From Acidobacteriota bacterium (lineage in GTDB: Bacteria > Acidobacteriota > Terriglobia > Terriglobales > Acidobacteriaceae), in NCBI GenBank assembly GCA_021779695.1, contig JAJYAE010000029.1, forward strand, positions 1 to 23,178: a DNA stretch of 23,178 nt, read 5' to 3'. The position numbers and the translations under genes are program-made. How positions within the stretch are numbered: the first letter of the stretch is position 1; every line of letters begins with the position of its first letter. The notes under the pieces are model-generated. The model did not search any database. It was not told where the DNA came from and saw nothing but the letters and a program-made list of their open reading frames with translations. Shown piece after piece: positions 14,963-22,596 of this stretch.

Positions 14963-15859
14963 ATGCCACCCGTTCGCGGAACGCAGACTCTGGTGGATCA
15001 GATGGGATGGGTTTTCAGACGTCCCAACCTCACCGCTCTCGAAGTCGCGTGGCGCTGGACCTTCGGTATCCCATTTCTCGTGGTGTGCTGGCTGCAGGCA
15101 CAGCGGATTCTCCGCCAGATTCCGCTCGCTCAAACCGGCTTCAACAATATCGATGCCCAGAATCCATGGGTCGCCGCCGTGCAATTCGTCGGCGTCTGGC
15201 AGCACTATAAGAACTCCGTTGCCGCTTTGCTCCTGTGGCTGCTCCCCGTCGCTGCGCTTGCCTGGGCCGTTGTCTCGGCCGGCGGGCGCGCGCTGGTGCT
15301 GGCGCGCCTGGAGCGCGGCGTGAAGGCGCGGCCTCTTTCTCTGCTCTTCCTTCAGGGGATCTGGATCGCTCTGCTCGGAATCACCTTCTGGGCCTGGTTT
15401 CGCTGCATCCAATGGGCGGCCGCGACACACATCACCCCCAATGGCGAAGCGGACCTCGTGGGCTATTCCATCTGGGCAATCTTTCTTTCGCTTGGATTCT
15501 TCAGCCTCTGGGCCCTCATCAACTGGCCCGTCACCATCGCCCCGCTGCTCATGGTCCTTGAAGGCCTCACCCCATGGCAGGCCCTGCGGGAAAGCTTTTC
15601 GCTGGGCAGGACCTTCACCAGCAAGTTGATGGAGATCAACCTGGTGATGGGCATCGTCAAGCTGATGCTCATTGTGCTGGCGATGGTTTTCTCCGCGGCT
15701 CCGCTGCCCTTCAGCGACCAGCTTGGGACGCAGGCGCTGCACAATGTGGTTGCCGGCGCGACTCTCTTCTACCTTGTCGCCAACGACTATTTTCAGGTTG
15801 TACGCCTCAAAAGCTTCATCGAATTCTGGCGAACCTATCGGAGCGCGGCCCGGGCCTGA
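14963..15859 (+). CDS. multi-pass membrane protein coupled to leuS, function unknown
   Basis: 298 residues with about six hydrophobic stretches, including FGIPFLVVCWL, SVAALLLWLLPVAALAWAVVSA, GIWIALLGITFWAWF, IWAIFLSLGFFSLWALI and LVMGIVKLMLIVLAMVFSA. A long soluble segment around 45-80 (QAQRILRQIPLAQTGFNN) separates the first two. The section ITIAPLLMVLEG-like to LRESFSLGR (about residues 190-215) recalls multi-helix proteins with an amphipathic turn, but I cannot assign a family. The start lies one base after the leuS stop, with AGGA overlapping it, so translation is probably coupled. The end is 12 bp from the convergent cytochrome P460 stop. Co-expression with leuS need not mean a shared function. 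Confidence 0.75.
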   Translation: MPPVRGTQTLVDQMGWVFRRPNLTALEVAWRWTFGIPFLVVCWLQAQRILRQIPLAQTGFNNIDAQNPWVAAVQFVGVWQHYKNSVAALLLWLLPVAALAWAVVSAGGRALVLARLERGVKARPLSLLFLQGIWIALLGITFWAWFRCIQWAAATHITPNGEADLVGYSIWAIFLSLGFFSLWALINWPVTIAPLLMVLEGLTPWQALRESFSLGRTFTSKLMEINLVMGIVKLMLIVLAMVFSAAPLPFSDQLGTQALHNVVAGATLFYLVANDYFQVVRLKSFIEFWRTYRSAARA

Positions 15860-15871
15860 AGCTCAGTCAAG

Positions 15872-16510
15872 CTACCTGCCCTGGATCAACTGTTGCGCTT
15901 GACTCCTGTAGGCCGTGCTCAATGTCCCTTTTGCCTCGGCCACCGGCAACAAAGTCGGGTAGAACTGCACAAACGTCGTATCGACCGCTCCGTGCGCGGC
16001 ATGGCAGCTGTAACAGGCTGCACTTTGCTCAATGAGCTTGCCGTCCTTCGTGGGTGAGTCGAACTCGAAGAACGCCCACTTGCCTGGAAACCTTGCCTCA
16101 TCCTTCACGTGGACTTCCATGCCCATCATCGAGGTGCCCTGGTAGTGTCCATGCTGGTTAATCGAACCTTTGCTTTGCGCCTCGCGCACTTCAAGGACCA
16201 GCATCGTCTTGTCGGGCCATGTGCCCGTTGTCAGAAAGCTCCTGTAAGACGCAGGATCCACAAAAACATTGTCAAACATTGACATGGAGCCATCGCCGGC
16301 TTTCGCCGAATAGCTCATGTCGAAGCCCGACGTCAGATAGACCCACTCCCGGTAATCGGTGGGTGGCTTCAAGTCGCCCTGGCCCGTGTAACTTGGCCCC
16401 GGCGTCTGCTCGCCCTTCACCGCGCCGCCGGATGCAATCAAAGTCAAGCCCATCACGGCGCAAGCCGCTGCCACCGCTGATGCCAGCAGCTTAAAGTGCT
16501 GAATCAACAT
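15872..16510 (-). CDS. cytochrome P460 family c-type haem protein
   Basis: 212-residue exported haem protein. An N-terminal signal sequence (MLIQHFKLLASAVAAACAVMGLTLIASGG) targets it to the periplasm. The P460 fold follows: REWVYLTSGFDMSY, FDNVFVDPASYRSFLTTGTWPDKTMLVLEVRE, GKWAFFEFD, and the haem-attachment motif CYSCH (C166, C169, H170) close to the C-terminus, then FVQFYPTLLPVA. Family members bind a covalently attached haem and act in hydroxylamine or NO oxidation, or as NO-binding cytochromes. The substrate here is unknown. ATG 16510 is chosen over the in-frame GTG 16522 because a perfect GGAGGT lies 5 nt before the ATG. It is the third minus-strand gene after acpS and the MCE gene, with an 83-bp gap from the latter. 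Confidence 0.88.
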   Translation of the reverse strand: MLIQHFKLLASAVAAACAVMGLTLIASGGAVKGEQTPGPSYTGQGDLKPPTDYREWVYLTSGFDMSYSAKAGDGSMSMFDNVFVDPASYRSFLTTGTWPDKTMLVLEVREAQSKGSINQHGHYQGTSMMGMEVHVKDEARFPGKWAFFEFDSPTKDGKLIEQSAACYSCHAAHGAVDTTFVQFYPTLLPVAEAKGTLSTAYRSQAQQLIQGR

Positions 16511-16514
16511 CACG

Positions 16515-16520
16515 ACCTCC
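16515..16520 (-). promoter_or_regulatory. Shine-Dalgarno that sets the cytochrome P460 start
   Basis: On the minus strand a GGAGGT-type core lies about 5 nt before ATG 16510. It overlaps the alternative GTG codon at 16522-16520, so it can serve only the ATG. Confidence 0.7.
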
Positions 16521-16593
16521 ACACACTCGATACGCTGCAGGAGAGGAAAAGTTCAGTTCAAAGTTTGGAAAATGGGCGGCCATGCCCGGGGAA

Positions 16594-17670
16594 CTAAAAC
16601 AGCTTCAATCGAATCACAAGGTACTTCTTCGGATTCTCGCGCATCCCCTCGATCAACTGATGCGCCTGGTCGAGCGTCGCGTCTGCGTGATCGTAGAGCG
16701 TGCGGTTCTGCACCAGTTGGCCCAGCGTTCCCTTGCCCTGGTCTACATTCTTCAAAATGTTGTCGAGCCGGGTGACTGAGTCATCCAGCTTCTGGGCAAA
16801 CTCCGGATCCTTCGCCAGCTTGCCGATCGAGCCTTTGCCGGCATTGATCTCGGTCGTGAGTTGATTCACATTCTTCACGGCGACGTTCAGATTGTTGTAG
16901 AGCGTGTCATCTTTCAGGAATTTGCCTGCGCTGCCCTGGCCTTGATCCAGTGCCGTTGCCACCTGGTTCAAGTGATTCAGCGTCGAGTTCGCGTTCGCAT
17001 AAAGCGTCTCGTCAGTGACCATCTTGCCCAGAGTTCCATGCCCCTGGCTCACCGCGTCTGTAATCTTTTGCAGGTTATCTGCAATGCGTGACACCTTTGC
17101 GTAGAATGCCGGATCATTGATCAGCGCTCCAATCGTGCCGCGCTTTGAGTTCAGCGTGTCGCTCAATACCTCCAGCTTTCGCACCAGGAAGGTCACTTCC
17201 TGAATCGAAACCTGGCTCGAGCGGATCACATCCTGAATATTCGGTGACCCGGTCGCCTTCAATTCCGCGTTATTGGAGGGCACTGGCCCTGTGGCTGCGC
17301 TGGAGTCAATGTCGACGTAACTGTCGCCCAGCACGCCTGCCTGTTCAATCGACGTGGTCGAAGTCACGTGCAGATCACTGAGATAGTCACGCCCCACGCG
17401 CATCGTGACTTCTACCGGCGTTGGATTGCGCTGCGGCACCACGCGAATGCGGATGACATTTCCAATGGTCACTCCCTCCAACGTGACGGGTGCGCCGTTT
17501 TTCAGCCCGGATGCGTTGTCAAAATAGGAGCGAAGAATAATCTTGCGGGCAAACGGGCCGCCGCCCGATCCGGACATCAGAAAGATGGTAAAAACAAGCG
17601 CCGCCATCGCTGCCAGCACCAGGAGACCCACACGTAACTGCGACCATTGGATTTCTTTCTGGCTCGGCAC
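16594..17670 (-). CDS. MCE/MlaD-family protein with five tandem 34-residue repeats
   Basis: 358-residue single-pass membrane protein of the mammalian-cell-entry (MlaD) family, which forms rings that bind lipids for transport across the envelope. One N-terminal membrane helix (about residues 13-32) precedes a single MCE domain (about 43-125: FDNASGLKNGAPVTLEGVTIGNV ... AGVLGDSYVDI). Then come five consecutive 34-residue repeats at 176-209, 210-243, 244-277, 278-311 and 312-345, each opening with a G-x-G-T-L-G-K-like turn followed by a D-x-T-L-Y-like helix start. The protein ends in a short basic, hydrophobic tail (KKYLVIRLKLF). The start is GTG 17670 with AGGGGA 5 nt upstream, and the nearby ATG (17675) is out of frame. 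No permease or ATPase of an Mla system is in the window. It lies between acpS and the cytochrome P460 gene on the same strand. Confidence 0.92.
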   Translation of the reverse strand: MPSQKEIQWSQLRVGLLVLAAMAALVFTIFLMSGSGGGPFARKIILRSYFDNASGLKNGAPVTLEGVTIGNVIRIRVVPQRNPTPVEVTMRVGRDYLSDLHVTSTTSIEQAGVLGDSYVDIDSSAATGPVPSNNAELKATGSPNIQDVIRSSQVSIQEVTFLVRKLEVLSDTLNSKRGTIGALINDPAFYAKVSRIADNLQKITDAVSQGHGTLGKMVTDETLYANANSTLNHLNQVATALDQGQGSAGKFLKDDTLYNNLNVAVKNVNQLTTEINAGKGSIGKLAKDPEFAQKLDDSVTRLDNILKNVDQGKGTLGQLVQNRTLYDHADATLDQAHQLIEGMRENPKKYLVIRLKLF

Positions 17671-17675
17671 GGCAT

Positions 17676-17681
17676 TCCCCT
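17676..17681 (-). promoter_or_regulatory. Shine-Dalgarno supporting the GTG start of the MCE gene
   Basis: AGGGGA on the minus strand, 5 nt before GTG 17670. It supports the GTG. The intervening ATG is in another frame. Confidence 0.65.
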
Positions 17682-17699
17682 GGCGAAATTAGACCGGAA

Positions 17700-17730
17700 G
17701 CATCAGCTTGCCTTTGAGGATAGCAGATGC
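17700..17730 (-). other. hairpin between acpS and the MCE gene
   Basis: Arms 17700-17708 and 17722-17730 pair over nine positions with one mismatch around a 13-nt loop, inside the 75-bp gap. It could attenuate or process the acpS-MCE transcript. No T-run follows. Confidence 0.3.
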
Positions 17731-17745
17731 GCACTGCCCGGCCCG

Positions 17746-18123
17746 TCATTCCTCCAGCAGAACACTGGCCATGGCCAAGTCATCCGTATGGGTGATCGAA
17801 AGGGCGGATCGTTGCGCGCCAAGCCGGATCGCCGTCTCATGCGCGCGCCCGTGAAACAACAGCGCCGGCCGCCGCCCCGGCTGTCGCACCACTTCAATCT
17901 CCAGCCATGACACACCACGGCTAATCCCCGTTCCAAGGGCTTTTGCCGCAGCCTCCTTGGCCGCAAATCGAGCCGCAAAGCTCTCGGCCGAAGCCCGCTT
18001 CTTCAGGCAATATGCTTGTTCGCCTGGCGTAAAAACGCGATTCAGAAATCGATTTCCATAGCGGGCGATGCTCCGCTCGATGCGCCGAATCTCAACGAGA
18101 TCGATACCACTGCCAACAATCAT
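17746..18123 (-). CDS. acpS: holo-[acyl-carrier-protein] synthase
   Basis: 125-residue enzyme that transfers 4'-phosphopantetheine from coenzyme A to the serine of acyl carrier protein, activating fatty-acid synthesis. The diagnostic motifs are all present: MIVGSGIDLVEIRRIE (magnesium-binding Asp8), FTPGEQAYC, RFAAKEAAAKALGTG (catalytic Glu and Lys) and the C-terminal SITHTDDLAMASV. Length is normal for bacterial AcpS. ATG 18123 has GGAAG 6-7 nt upstream. A stronger AAGGAGA further upstream instead serves a two-codon ATGATGTAA just before the gene. It is the first of three minus-strand genes (with the MCE and cytochrome P460 genes), but the 75- and 83-bp gaps make a single operon uncertain. 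Confidence 0.96.
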   Translation of the reverse strand: MIVGSGIDLVEIRRIERSIARYGNRFLNRVFTPGEQAYCLKKRASAESFAARFAAKEAAAKALGTGISRGVSWLEIEVVRQPGRRPALLFHGRAHETAIRLGAQRSALSITHTDDLAMASVLLEE

Positions 18124-18137
18124 GGGTATCTTCCAAC

Positions 18138-18158
18138 TTACATCATGTGAGTCTCCTT
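18138..18158 (-). promoter_or_regulatory. two-codon mini-ORF with strong Shine-Dalgarno before acpS
   Basis: On the minus strand AAGGAGA (18158-18152) is followed after 5 nt by ATG ATG TAA (18146-18138). The TAA ends 14 nt before the acpS ATG. This Shine-Dalgarno is better than the one nearest acpS, so ribosomes may load here and re-initiate. Confidence 0.4.
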
Positions 18159-18294
18159 AGCATGCCGCAGAAGGCTTGCCGGCGTCCGTCCAACACTTCC
18201 GCTGCCGCTCCCTGCACTGTCCCAGAACGCGTCAGCCGCAGCACCGCCTCTCCAAATCTTCAAGAGATGGCGTGCAAATGCCGATAGTTCTGGT

Positions 18295-18699
18295 GTGATA
18301 CAGCAAGCGCCATCCCGGATTCTCCCTTCGCTTTCGGAGATTCCCTGGGTGATGGAAATGAAGGCTCTTTCCACGCAGGAGCCGGGCGTGCTTGTGAAGA
18401 CCCTGACTGGTGCGATCTTAGGATCCGGCGGCTGGATCCTAAGTCGTGGCGCAAATGAGGAGGGCCAACTGACACTCCTCTTCGAATTTGAGCGCCGCCA
18501 TTGCGTGGAGATCTACAGCACTCTCGTCAGCGCAGGATTGGAACTGAGTGCACAGACCCACCGTCTCTTCACCGACCTCTGTCAGTGCACAATGCATCGG
18601 GCTGAAGCCTGCGCAACAGAGATTGCCAGCGTCGATCTTGAGATTCAAACCCTCCAGGCGGACTTTGCAGAGAGTCAGTCCCCGCGTCAGGACTATTGA
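18295..18699 (+). CDS. small protein of unknown function
   Basis: Up to 134 residues from GTG 18295. Alternative starts are ATG 18352 (115 residues) and ATG 18358. Nothing decides strongly between them. A GATAGT -10-like element ends 6 nt before the GTG, and GGAGA lies 11 nt before ATG 18352. The sequence mixes a Gly-rich segment (ILGSGGWILSRG), hydrophobic strands (QLTLLFEFERRHCVEIY) and a helical part with cysteines (FTDLCQCTMHRAEACATEIASV), ending in a polar tail. It has no signal peptide or membrane helix, so it is probably cytosolic. I recognise no family. It is divergent from acpS and ends 21 nt before a strong terminator hairpin. A 10-bp perfect inverted repeat (18417-18443) lies inside the coding sequence. 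Confidence 0.7.
   Translation: MIQQAPSRILPSLSEIPWVMEMKALSTQEPGVLVKTLTGAILGSGGWILSRGANEEGQLTLLFEFERRHCVEIYSTLVSAGLELSAQTHRLFTDLCQCTMHRAEACATEIASVDLEIQTLQADFAESQSPRQDY
18417..18443. repeat. 27-nt perfect hairpin inside the unknown small gene
   Basis: CTTAGGATCC (18417-18426) and GGATCCTAAG (18434-18443) are exact reverse complements separated by 7 nt (GGCGGCT). They encode the Gly-rich stretch ILGSGGWILS. Both arms contain GGATCC. Confidence 0.6.
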
Positions 18700-18719
18700 G
18701 AAATTACTTCTCGACAAAT

Positions 18720-18768
18720 ACAACAAGGGTCCGGAAAGCCACTGCATCGCCTTCCGGACCCTTGTTGT
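18720..18768. terminator. strong bidirectional terminator
   Basis: ACAACAAGGGTCCGGAA (18720-18736) and its exact complement (18752-18768) form a 17-bp perfect stem with a 15-nt loop. It lies between the stop of the plus-strand unknown gene (18699) and the stop of the minus-strand GH106 gene (18776). Both arms end in A/T-rich sequence (TTGTTGT on each strand), so it can end transcription from both sides. Confidence 0.85.
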
Positions 18769-18775
18769 GGTTTCA

Positions 18776-21700
18776 CTACTGTGTGACGGAATCGACCACC
18801 ACCGGCCCCAGAAGGCCGGAAGGCATCAACGGCGAGTCTGCATGATATGGCTTCACCGTCGTGAACGTGTACTGGGTTGCTCCCGGCTGCTGGTCGCCAA
18901 TCATCCGGTTCACCCAGGCGTTGGTCACTTTGATTGATACTTCATTCGCTCCCGGCCGCATCGCCTCCGTCGCATCCACCCGGAATGGCGCATGCCACAC
19001 GATGCCCAGCGGCTTGCCGTTCACCGTGACCTCGGCGAGGTTCTTCACATCGCCCAGGTCAATCCAGATGTGGGCGCCCTTGCGGAACCACCCCTTCGGC
19101 GCCTGCAACGTCTTTTCGTAGGTCGCAGTGCCAGAGAAGTACTTCACGCCGGTGTCCGCATTCTCTGACCACGAGGCAAGCTGGTCGAGCGTCACGGAGG
19201 AAGGCGCGCCCCAGTTCGGCGGGAACGTTACCTTCCACGGTCCTTCAACCGTCGTCAGCTGCTTTTCCGTCTGCGCAGGCACAGTGCGGCTCGTCTCCTG
19301 CGTCGGCTTGCGGAAGACCACAAACACCGTCCCCCACGCTTCCAGATCGAGTGGAACACTCGTCCTTCCATTCGCAATCGTGTAAGACGCTGGCACGCTC
19401 GTGCCCGTCTCGGCACGCCATAGCTCCGGTGCCTTACCGCTCACGCGGAAGGTCGCTTCCACCTTCGCGCCATGGTCGCCGCGGTTGTCCACAAAGTAGA
19501 TGTCGGCATCCGCCAGCTTGCGATGGACAAACTCCAGTCGCGTATCGCTCTCTGGCTTCGTGTAGTCAAAGTCCGGTGCAAGATGGATCGCCTTGAATAC
19601 TTCGCCAAGGTCTTCTCCTGCATAGACCGTGCCTTTGCCCACGCGATGTACGCCCGTTCCGTCGCCAAAGAGTTCGTCGCTCAGGCGGCGGAACTCAGCC
19701 TCATTGTCCGCAAGACTTGGATCATTCTCCGGCTTGGCTCCCGCTACGGTCGCCCCGTTTTGCACAAGTGTGTAGATCGCGCGCAAAACAGGCAGAGACA
19801 TGTGACGGCTGTAAGGAGCAAGACCCAGCATCCGGTAGTCCATTCCGCCCGGAGTTACCAGGTGACCGTCCCGCACGCTCAGCTCGTGGATCAGCGCATC
19901 GGCGTTGATGTAGTCGAATCCGAATCCCGCAGGCACCTCCGGCGCTTTGTGTGCGTAGATTGCTGTCAGGTTTGAATCCTCGCCGTAGAAATAAACCAGG
20001 TCTGCGCCAAAGTGTCCCTGTTGCAGCATGTAGCTGTTGCGCGCCAGGTACTTGATCCACGGACCCGCTTCGTCCGCCCATGTTTCATTCCGGTTGAACC
20101 ACTGACCAAATGGCCCAAGCGACAGGCCGGGCTTCTTGTCAATCAGGGGTTGATGGGCCGATTCATGAATCACGATGCGGTTGATCCCGTTCAGGAATTC
20201 CTGGTCGGCAGTTGGCTTCAGCGTCGCAGGGCACCATCCCCACGGCGCTGCCGCCGCGGTCATCGATTCTGCGGCTGCCAGGTTCTGGCCGTAAATATGC
20301 GCCACAGAGGCAGACTCGCGATCGTCGGCGTTGTATCCGTACTGCTCGTTGTTGACCCCCGGTGTCTGGGTCCACATCGCGCCCATCGGCACTTCGTTGA
20401 ATTTCTTCACTTCCATGCCATCGGCAACAAAGGCGCGTCCACTCTCGTGCGACTCCCCATAGTGGCCCATGCCCCACTCATGCAGCGTCGCCTCCAGTTG
20501 ACCGTAGTGCTCGTTCGCAATCAGGTCCGCAATTGTCTTCCGGAAGTCCCACAGGAATTGGTCACTCGCCTCGGCGCTCTGCACCACCTGGCCCGTAAGC
20601 ACCGGCATCCATGGAATCGGATCGTAGCCCCGCAGCTTCTTGAACTGCTGGATCATGTCGTCGGTCCAATTTTGCGATCCCGCTTCCCAGCTGTCGTTGA
20701 TTACATAATGAATCCCGTGCTTACCGATCAAATCGGGCCCCACGGTCTCCTTGTAGCTGTTGAGATACGTCTCCATGTACTGCTTCACATCCGCGCGATT
20801 GAGCTTGTCCACTTCCAGCCCTGTCGCTTCGGCTGTCGCAGGATGATTCGTGATGCCGAGCAGGGAATAGCCAAATCGCACCACAACCCACTTGCCCGCC
20901 GGCGGGGTCCAATCCAGGCTTCCGTCCGGACGCATCTTTGAGGTCAGGTCAATCACATCGCTTGGCGGCACCGCTTCCCCGGCGCTCACGTGCGGCGTCG
21001 CAAGGCTGTACAGATCCGGCTCCGGTGTAAACGCGGCTTTCTCCTCAAACTCGTTCACACGGGCTCCGGCATGCAGCACCAGTTCGGCAATCTGGTATGA
21101 GCTTGGAGTCGGCCCTAGACGCAGCCCGAACGACTTCGGATCTAGCCCCTTGGCCCATGCCGGTGGCGGCGGGGGAGGTACGCGTTCAAAGGTCACGCGA
21201 AAATACTTCGCGGTCACGGCGGGGAACGATAGCGTATGCTCCGGTGCACCACCCGCAGGCATCGTCGCCACCTCGCGGAAGGTCTGCCCATCATCGCTGG
21301 CCTCAAGCGACTTCTTGGGCGCGGCAATGCCGTACACCATGGCCACGATTCTGTCCGGATCCTTCGATACAAGCGTCAGCGCCCGAATGGTCGTCGGCCG
21401 GTCGAATGCATATTGAATCCAGGACTTCTCGCCTGCCGCAGGAATCGCCAGCCCCGTCGTCTTCTCCAGGTCTCCGTCCGTCAGCATGGCAGGGTTCAGA
21501 TCTCCCCCGCTGACCGTGATCGTCGGGTGCAGGTCTTCGATCGACACGTCATCCCCTGGTTGCCGATAGGCAATCACGGCTGAATCCGCGTAGAACTGTG
21601 GCGCCTTCTTTGCTCCGGGAGGCGCACCCAGCGCATCGCGAATCCCGATGTTCTGGAACGCTCCCGTCACGGTCGGCGGGTGGACCAGCGTGCCGGTAAA

Positions 21701-22162
21701 CGGCTTGCCGCCTTCCACCACTGTCGCGCTCCACACATACTTCTTCATGCCCTGGGAGGGTGGCACCCAAGGTCCGCCCGACTCGCTCCATCCCGGCGAG
21801 CCTGCGATCGCTTCCTCCATCCCGAGCTGCGTTCCCGTCTCGATCGCGTATTTGAAAGCGTCCTTCCACGGAGGCGTCATGTATGCCAGCCTCTGCTTCA
21901 CCACCTGCGGAGTAGAAAGCGCCGCGTCGAAGTTCTGGAATCCACCGAGTCCGACCTGATGCATCCAGTCCAGATCAAGCTTGATTCCTTCCTTGGTGAT
22001 ATTGCCATTCATCCAGTGCCACCAGACTCGAGGCTTGGCGCTTTGCGGCGGATCCGCAAATCCGCTCTTGAGCGCATCGGTTTTGGCCTGGCCTTGGGAC
22101 GCGGGAATGCAAAGAAGTATCGTTAGGGTCGTCATCGCCCACTTTGCAGCCGTTCTATTCAT
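18776..22162 (-). CDS. secreted GH106-type glycoside hydrolase (alpha-L-rhamnosidase-like)
   Basis: 1128-residue exported enzyme that probably removes alpha-L-rhamnose from plant or microbial polysaccharides. A signal peptide (MNRTAAKWAMTTLTILLCIPASQGQA) is followed by the GH106 N-terminal hallmark KPRVWWHWMNGNITKEGI (about 43-60), then LDWMHQVGLGGFQNFD. A discoidin-like beta-domain (about 205-365) is inserted, interrupted by a run of six prolines (329-334). The barrel continues with YVINDSWEAGSQNWT (E493, candidate catalytic) and GHYGESHESGRAF (E570 and E573). The C-terminus carries a galactose-binding-like beta-sandwich (about 1020-1100: WIDLGDVKNLAEVTVNGKPLGIVWHAPFRV). ATG 22162 has AGGAGA 6 nt upstream. 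It is divergent from the TonB receptor gene and ends at a strong terminator. The family is likely. The linkage specificity is not shown by the sequence. Confidence 0.88.
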   Translation of the reverse strand: MNRTAAKWAMTTLTILLCIPASQGQAKTDALKSGFADPPQSAKPRVWWHWMNGNITKEGIKLDLDWMHQVGLGGFQNFDAALSTPQVVKQRLAYMTPPWKDAFKYAIETGTQLGMEEAIAGSPGWSESGGPWVPPSQGMKKYVWSATVVEGGKPFTGTLVHPPTVTGAFQNIGIRDALGAPPGAKKAPQFYADSAVIAYRQPGDDVSIEDLHPTITVSGGDLNPAMLTDGDLEKTTGLAIPAAGEKSWIQYAFDRPTTIRALTLVSKDPDRIVAMVYGIAAPKKSLEASDDGQTFREVATMPAGGAPEHTLSFPAVTAKYFRVTFERVPPPPPPAWAKGLDPKSFGLRLGPTPSSYQIAELVLHAGARVNEFEEKAAFTPEPDLYSLATPHVSAGEAVPPSDVIDLTSKMRPDGSLDWTPPAGKWVVVRFGYSLLGITNHPATAEATGLEVDKLNRADVKQYMETYLNSYKETVGPDLIGKHGIHYVINDSWEAGSQNWTDDMIQQFKKLRGYDPIPWMPVLTGQVVQSAEASDQFLWDFRKTIADLIANEHYGQLEATLHEWGMGHYGESHESGRAFVADGMEVKKFNEVPMGAMWTQTPGVNNEQYGYNADDRESASVAHIYGQNLAAAESMTAAAAPWGWCPATLKPTADQEFLNGINRIVIHESAHQPLIDKKPGLSLGPFGQWFNRNETWADEAGPWIKYLARNSYMLQQGHFGADLVYFYGEDSNLTAIYAHKAPEVPAGFGFDYINADALIHELSVRDGHLVTPGGMDYRMLGLAPYSRHMSLPVLRAIYTLVQNGATVAGAKPENDPSLADNEAEFRRLSDELFGDGTGVHRVGKGTVYAGEDLGEVFKAIHLAPDFDYTKPESDTRLEFVHRKLADADIYFVDNRGDHGAKVEATFRVSGKAPELWRAETGTSVPASYTIANGRTSVPLDLEAWGTVFVVFRKPTQETSRTVPAQTEKQLTTVEGPWKVTFPPNWGAPSSVTLDQLASWSENADTGVKYFSGTATYEKTLQAPKGWFRKGAHIWIDLGDVKNLAEVTVNGKPLGIVWHAPFRVDATEAMRPGANEVSIKVTNAWVNRMIGDQQPGATQYTFTTVKPYHADSPLMPSGLLGPVVVDSVTQ

Positions 22163-22575
22163 TGAATCTCTCCTGGGTAGTCAGAACCTTCGTGGTGTAC
22201 GAGGGCATTGCAGCCGGTCTCCGGCTGTTCCGCTCAAGACCGCTTGGGGCGGGGATTGCAGAGCGGAAAAACATTAACACGTCGCATGCTGAATTCGGAA
22301 CAGAAATGATTTTCTATTAGAATTTTCCAGAATCCGAGGCCCTCGCAACCCAAGCCGGCATGCGGTTGGGCGCGTTCCTGACCATCCAAAATCCACTTGC
22401 ACCGGCGCGGACGCTAGCTTGGACTCGAAATCCTCACCGGAAGGCCCGCCGAGTCCGGCGAAATGTGTGTGGTTCTCCCGCCCTTGAGCCCCGGAATCCA
22501 GTCTTCATCTTCCGGCAGCCCCAGCGTTTCAGCCGTTCGGAACCCCATTTCCTGCCCTGCCTCAAGATATTTCAA

Positions 22576-22596
22576 AAGAGAATTAAATTTTCTCTT
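22576..22596. promoter_or_regulatory. 21-nt inverted repeat overlapping the -35 box, candidate operator
   Basis: AAGAGAA (22576-22582) and TTCTCTT (22590-22596) are exact complements around the AT-only centre TTAAATT. The right arm overlaps the first two bases of the TTGACA box at 22595, so a bound dimer could block or position polymerase. Confidence 0.45.

Noticed and set aside
18138..18374. 78-codon minus-strand frame between acpS and the unknown gene
   Set aside because: It overlaps the plus-strand gene start region and has low-complexity, unconvincing sequence. The strong Shine-Dalgarno near its end serves the ATGATGTAA instead.
20012..20941. 309-codon plus-strand open frame
   Set aside because: It lies wholly antisense to the GH106 gene and its protein resembles nothing known.
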